Part shown: in pieces, positions 11,508 to 14,003 of the stretch
Layout: every line of letters begins with the position of its first letter
Position numbering within the stretch: position 1 is the stretch's first letter
Assembly: GCA_003171235.1 (NCBI GenBank)
Contig: PMYM01000012.1
Location: 1 to 14,003 of the forward strand
Length of the DNA: 14,003 bases
Origin: Phycisphaerales bacterium
GTDB taxonomy: Bacteria > Planctomycetota > Phycisphaerae > SM23-33
Direction of reading: 5' to 3'
Made by a program: the position numbers and the translations under genes
Notes under the pieces: generated by a model
The model's database searches: none
Told to the model about the DNA's origin: nothing
Seen by the model: only the letters and a program-made list of their open reading frames with translations

Positions 11508-14003
11508 GGTGGCGCCGATGGTCGCCGAGCCGATGCTGTGCGAGCCGTCGTAGAGCGTGACCGTGTCGCCGGCGTCGCCGATGCCGCTCACCGTCACGGG
11601 AGTCGAGCTCGTCGTCGGGCCGGGCGTCGAGGTGAACGTGATCGCCGGCGGGTTCGGGTAGACCGTGACGTCGACGTCGCAGCTCTGGCCGCTCGTCAGG
11701 CCGACCTCGGGAAGCTGGTTGACCGTCTGCGTGGCCGTGATGTCGTGCGAGTACCCGACCGGCAGGAAGATCGTGATCGACCACGTGCCGTCGGCGGCGA
11801 CGGTGCCGGTGCCGACGACCGAGGTGGCGTCGGAGTAGACGGTGATCGTGTCGCCGGCGTCGCCCGTGCCCGAGACGACGATCGGCGTCGTCGGGGTCGG
11901 CTTCGAGGGCGCGCTCAGGCCGGTGATCACCGGCGGGTCTGCGAGCCCGAGGTCGAGCCACGTCTCGTTGGTCGGCATCCAGACGCCGCCAACCTTCACG
12001 ACGAGGCCGTCGCAGATCAGGTCGTTGAGGGCCTCGAGGTTCGGTGAGGACAGGCTCGCGTACTCGGCCGCGGTGAGCTGCCCACGGACGACGATGCGGT
12101 TGAGGAGCGCCTCGGCGGTGTCGTCGACGTGCGGGATGTCCTCGATCCGCTGCGGGTGCGCAGACGGCGTGAGCAGGACGATGGTGCCGAGGCTGCCGTA
12201 ATCGGCGTGACCCTCGACGTCGAGACCGGGGTTCGTGCCGTCGTGCCACCACGGCCACCAGGGGCTGGGTCCGGTCTGCTCGTGCCAGTCGCCGTCTTCC
12301 GGCTCGACGAGGCCGAGCTCGCCGAACGGCTCGCCGTTGCGGAACGAGGGATCCGGCTGGTTGTACCACGGGGTCACCGTCTCGGGCCGCGTCGGGTCGG
12401 CGCCGAGGGCGAGTCCGAGGTCGTAGAGGACCTGCACCACGTCCTCGGACTCGTCGTCGATGACGGTGGGGCCGGGGCTTCCTTCCCACGGGTAGATGTA
12501 CGTGTTGAAGCTGTCCTGCCAGTCGATCAGCCGGTCGCCCGCGGTGTTCGCGATCAGGATGTCGTGGCCGGCGCCGCCGAAGGCGATGTCGGCGTTCGTC
12601 GGGCCCGTGCCGCGCGGGTCGACGGTGTTGTTCGCGTTCGGGTCGTAGCCGGGCTTGAGCGCCTGGACGAAGCGGATCAGCGTCGCAGTCTCGTCCGCCG
12701 TGAAGACGCAGTTGATGTCGCTCGTAACCTGCTCGGCCCACTCGTCGAGGTCGTTCGTCGGGTCGTACGAACGGTAGTGCACATCCGAGTACTGGATGTT
12801 GTTGAGCTGGTTGCAGAGATCGCGCGCCTCGTACGAGCTGGACGAATAGGACGTCGTGAGCGAGCAGAGGCTGCTGTACGTGACCGGGGTCGACACGTTC
12901 GTCGAGTCGAGGTTGTCGTCGGCCTGGAGCAGGTCGTTGCCGTAGCCGCCGAACATGACGTCCTGGTTCGTACCGCCGACGAGCCAGTCGTTGCCACCGT
13001 CGCCGAAGAGGACGTCCTGGCCGTCGTCGACGACCGTCTGCGGCGTGGTCGCGTCGAACGAGGTCGCCGAGACGAAGTTGAGCAGGAAGTCGATTCCCGG
13101 CCCGACCATGATCTTCTCGAACGGGTCGTATGGGTTGTAGTAGCGGAACTCCTGCGACGAGCTGTTGTACCCGAGCGGGTTGCCGGGCGTGTAGTACGCG
13201 GCCAGCGAGGCGAGGACGCCGAGCGGGTTGTGGCCGTTGTCGTAGTACAGCGGCAGCGCCTCGGCACCCGACATCGCGTCGTCGCCGCCGCCGCCGTGCA
13301 GGAAGTCGTTGCCGAGGCCGCCGTAGATGACGTCGTTGCCACCGGCGAAGAACGGCTGCTCGATCGCGGTGTAGTTGAGCTGCCCGGTGACGTTGACGGT
13401 GATGACGATATTGTCGGAGTCCTCGTCGCCCGTGCCGAGGGTGAGCTGCGTCGTCGCAGCGAGGCCGAACAGCGGCTCGGCAATCGCGTTGCGAGCCGGC
13501 TCGAGCAGGCCGTCGTCGCCGAGGACGCCGTCGTCGCCGGTGCCGCCGGAGATCCAGTCGTTGCCGGAGTTGCCGTAGAGCTGGTCGTCCTGGCCGTCGC
13601 CGAAGAGCGTGTCGGCGCCGGTCTCGCCGTAGACGACGTCGTTGCCGGCGTCGCCGTGCAGGATGTCGCCGCCGCCGATGTTCGCCGGGTGCGTGGTCGT
13701 GACCGTCCAGCAGTTGTCCGGATCGGTGCTGTCGCAGGTCGTGTAGCTCGAGTCGCCGTACGGGCTGTAGTCGATCAGCTTGATCGCGGTCGGGATGATG
13801 TGCTCGGTCTCGCCGGCGTAGTTGTCGTAGTTGTAGGTCAGGAACTGCCCGTTGGCGTCGACGAGACGATAGATGTCGCCGTTGTCGCCGAGGATGACAT
13901 CGGCATCGTGCGAGTGGCCGTTCGCGGACGTATCGCCCGGGTCGTTCAGGCCGATCGCGGCGCCGGTGTCGCCGAAGATCTCGTCGACGCCGTCCGGCCG
14001 CTG
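10266..14003 (-). CDS. Chimeric ORF: RTX/Ig-like protein joined to a MacA-like efflux adaptor (5' end outside window)
   Basis: The frame is open from the right edge (14003) to a TAA at 10266, giving 1245 visible residues; it may begin further right. Residues 1 to about 832 hold glycine-aspartate nonapeptides of the hemolysin type (for example GGLGNDFLHGGGGDD and GDGGNDWLVGG), which bind Ca2+ in secreted RTX proteins. A Trp-rich stretch follows, then two Ig-like repeats with VSGTGDAGDTITVY and VSGIGDAGDTVTLY. From GTVEPEEVVDIGAQVAGQI (about 833) the protein is a periplasmic adaptor of the MacA/HlyD type: a lipoyl half, a coiled-coil hairpin (about 875-975), the second lipoyl half with IGQTV, a beta-barrel and a Gly-rich tail. 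The adaptor lacks its own signal peptide or membrane anchor. It lies 23 bases before the ATPase, so it is the native adaptor of this operon. Codon use differs sharply between the two parts, so the join may be artificial. Confidence 0.8.
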   Translation of the reverse strand, partial: QRPDGVDEIFGDTGAAIGLNDPGDTSANGHSHDADVILGDNGDIYRLVDANGQFLTYNYDNYAGETEHIIPTAIKLIDYSPYGDSSYTTCDSTDPDNCWTVTTTHPANIGGGDILHGDAGNDVVYGETGADTLFGDGQDDQLYGNSGNDWISGGTGDDGVLGDDGLLEPARNAIAEPLFGLAATTQLTLGTGDEDSDNIVITVNVTGQLNYTAIEQPFFAGGNDVIYGGLGNDFLHGGGGDDAMSGAEALPLYYDNGHNPLGVLASLAAYYTPGNPLGYNSSSQEFRYYNPYDPFEKIMVGPGIDFLLNFVSATSFDATTPQTVVDDGQDVLFGDGGNDWLVGGTNQDVMFGGYGNDLLQADDNLDSTNVSTPVTYSSLCSLTTSYSSSSYEARDLCNQLNNIQYSDVHYRSYDPTNDLDEWAEQVTSDINCVFTADETATLIRFVQALKPGYDPNANNTVDPRGTGPTNADIAFGGAGHDILIANTAGDRLIDWQDSFNTYIYPWEGSPGPTVIDDESEDVVQVLYDLGLALGADPTRPETVTPWYNQPDPSFRNGEPFGELGLVEPEDGDWHEQTGPSPWWPWWHDGTNPGLDVEGHADYGSLGTIVLLTPSAHPQRIEDIPHVDDTAEALLNRIVVRGQLTAAEYASLSSPNLEALNDLICDGLVVKVGGVWMPTNETWLDLGLADPPVITGLSAPSKPTPTTPIVVSGTGDAGDTITVYSDATSVVGTGTVAADGTWSITIFLPVGYSHDITATQTVNQLPEVGLTSGQSCDVDVTVYPNPPAITFTSTPGPTTSSTPVTVSGIGDAGDTVTLYDGSHSIGSATIGATGTVEPEEVVDIGAQVAGQIAYFGKDESGKSIDYGSFVDENTVLANIDDSLYAADVASSKAALDLAKAGHINAEANLQQMKAKLVQAQADWDRAQKLGPSSEALAPTQYDAYKANFDIAKANVAVADAGVAQAAASIGQAQAALDRAQRSLSYCTIKSPVKGVIIDRRVNIGQTVVSSLNAPSLFLIAKDLTRVQVWVSVNEADIGSITPGMPVTFTVDAFPSKVFLGTVGKTRLNATMTQNVVTYTVEVNTDNPDGKLLPYLTANVQFQTGHREDVLLVPNAALRWTPRPDQIAPAFRQQAEPASGAGRRASQPASSQEGADLHRGTLWVAQGQFVQPVKVQAGLTDGAQTEVQGSDLAEGLQVVVGEQSMESGASAGGASPFTPQLGAARRPVNAPAGSGTGGAQGGPGGGR
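11498..11520. other. Junction of the RTX/Ig-like and adaptor sequences
   Basis: On the minus strand the second Ig-like repeat reads ATIGATGT and should continue with Trp-Ser, as the first repeat does (AADGTWSIT). Instead it continues VEPEEVV, the conserved start of the adaptor, where family members commonly read ATGTVEPEEVV. The shared residues Ala-Thr-Gly-Thr overlap in frame. The DNA at 11498-11512 is also a near-palindrome (CCACCG-TGC-CGGTGG). I place the break within this segment; the exact base cannot be fixed. Confidence 0.75.

Noticed and set aside
11347..12741. A second minus-strand ORF in another frame in the RTX region
   Set aside because: It is mostly Arg, His, Gly and Pro from GC-rich codons read out of frame, while the main frame shows clear RTX and Ig-like motifs.
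6590..14003. A type I secretion system for an RTX toxin
   Set aside because: The ATPase and permease are separate MacB/FtsX-type proteins, not an HlyB-type exporter with fused membrane and ATPase domains. The RTX part differs in codon use and joins at a suspicious shared word.

Overview
The window looks like a GC-rich Gram-negative environmental bacterium, and the left 11.5 kb fits a planctomycete-like or similar deep-branching lineage. The evidence is an outer-membrane efflux lipoprotein, high GC with almost no TTA/CTA/TCA codons, and unusual short-period inverted repeats in the gene gaps. The lineage is an inference from gene style only. The window may come from a metagenome assembly, because its right-hand 2.5 kb has clearly different codon use.

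Layout. Positions 1-306 (+) hold the 3' end of an unrecognised gene whose reading frame runs into a large repeat complex (275-740). Three minus-strand genes follow: a CitMHS/NhaD-type ion transporter (796-2247), formate-tetrahydrofolate ligase fhs (2359-4104) and 16S rRNA dimethyladenosine transferase rsmA (4240-5172). A plus-strand medium-chain dehydrogenase/quinone oxidoreductase lies at 5456-6451. Four minus-strand genes then form a tight operon for a MacAB-TolC-type tripartite efflux pump. In transcription order these are the adaptor (end of the ORF at 10266-14003), ATPase (9496-10242), FtsX-type permease (8123-9499) and outer-membrane channel lipoprotein (6590-8083).

Two things stand out. 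First, the adaptor ORF is a chimera. About 832 residues of RTX-type calcium-binding repeats and Ig-like domains, open to the right edge, join in frame to a MacA-like adaptor that has lost its signal peptide or anchor. The join is at about 11498-11520, inside a word shared by both partners (Ala-Thr-Gly-Thr), and codon use changes there. A misassembly or illegitimate recombination explains this better than a designed fusion, but it can be tested. Second, every gene gap larger than about 90 bp in the left half carries an inverted repeat whose arms are short tandem words. Three unrelated words (CAATTGC, AGCTTTC, CGATTTT) share an exact 7-bp period, and a fourth family (CGCAGAG) has an 8-9-bp period. 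These elements abut stop codons, supply the last codons and stop of rsmA, have left a fragment inside rsmA, and appear to have erased the stop of the left-edge gene.

Functionally, the left block is a set of housekeeping genes (one-carbon metabolism, rRNA modification, ion transport, a reductase) with no obvious shared pathway. The right block is an efflux pump whose components would act together across both membranes.
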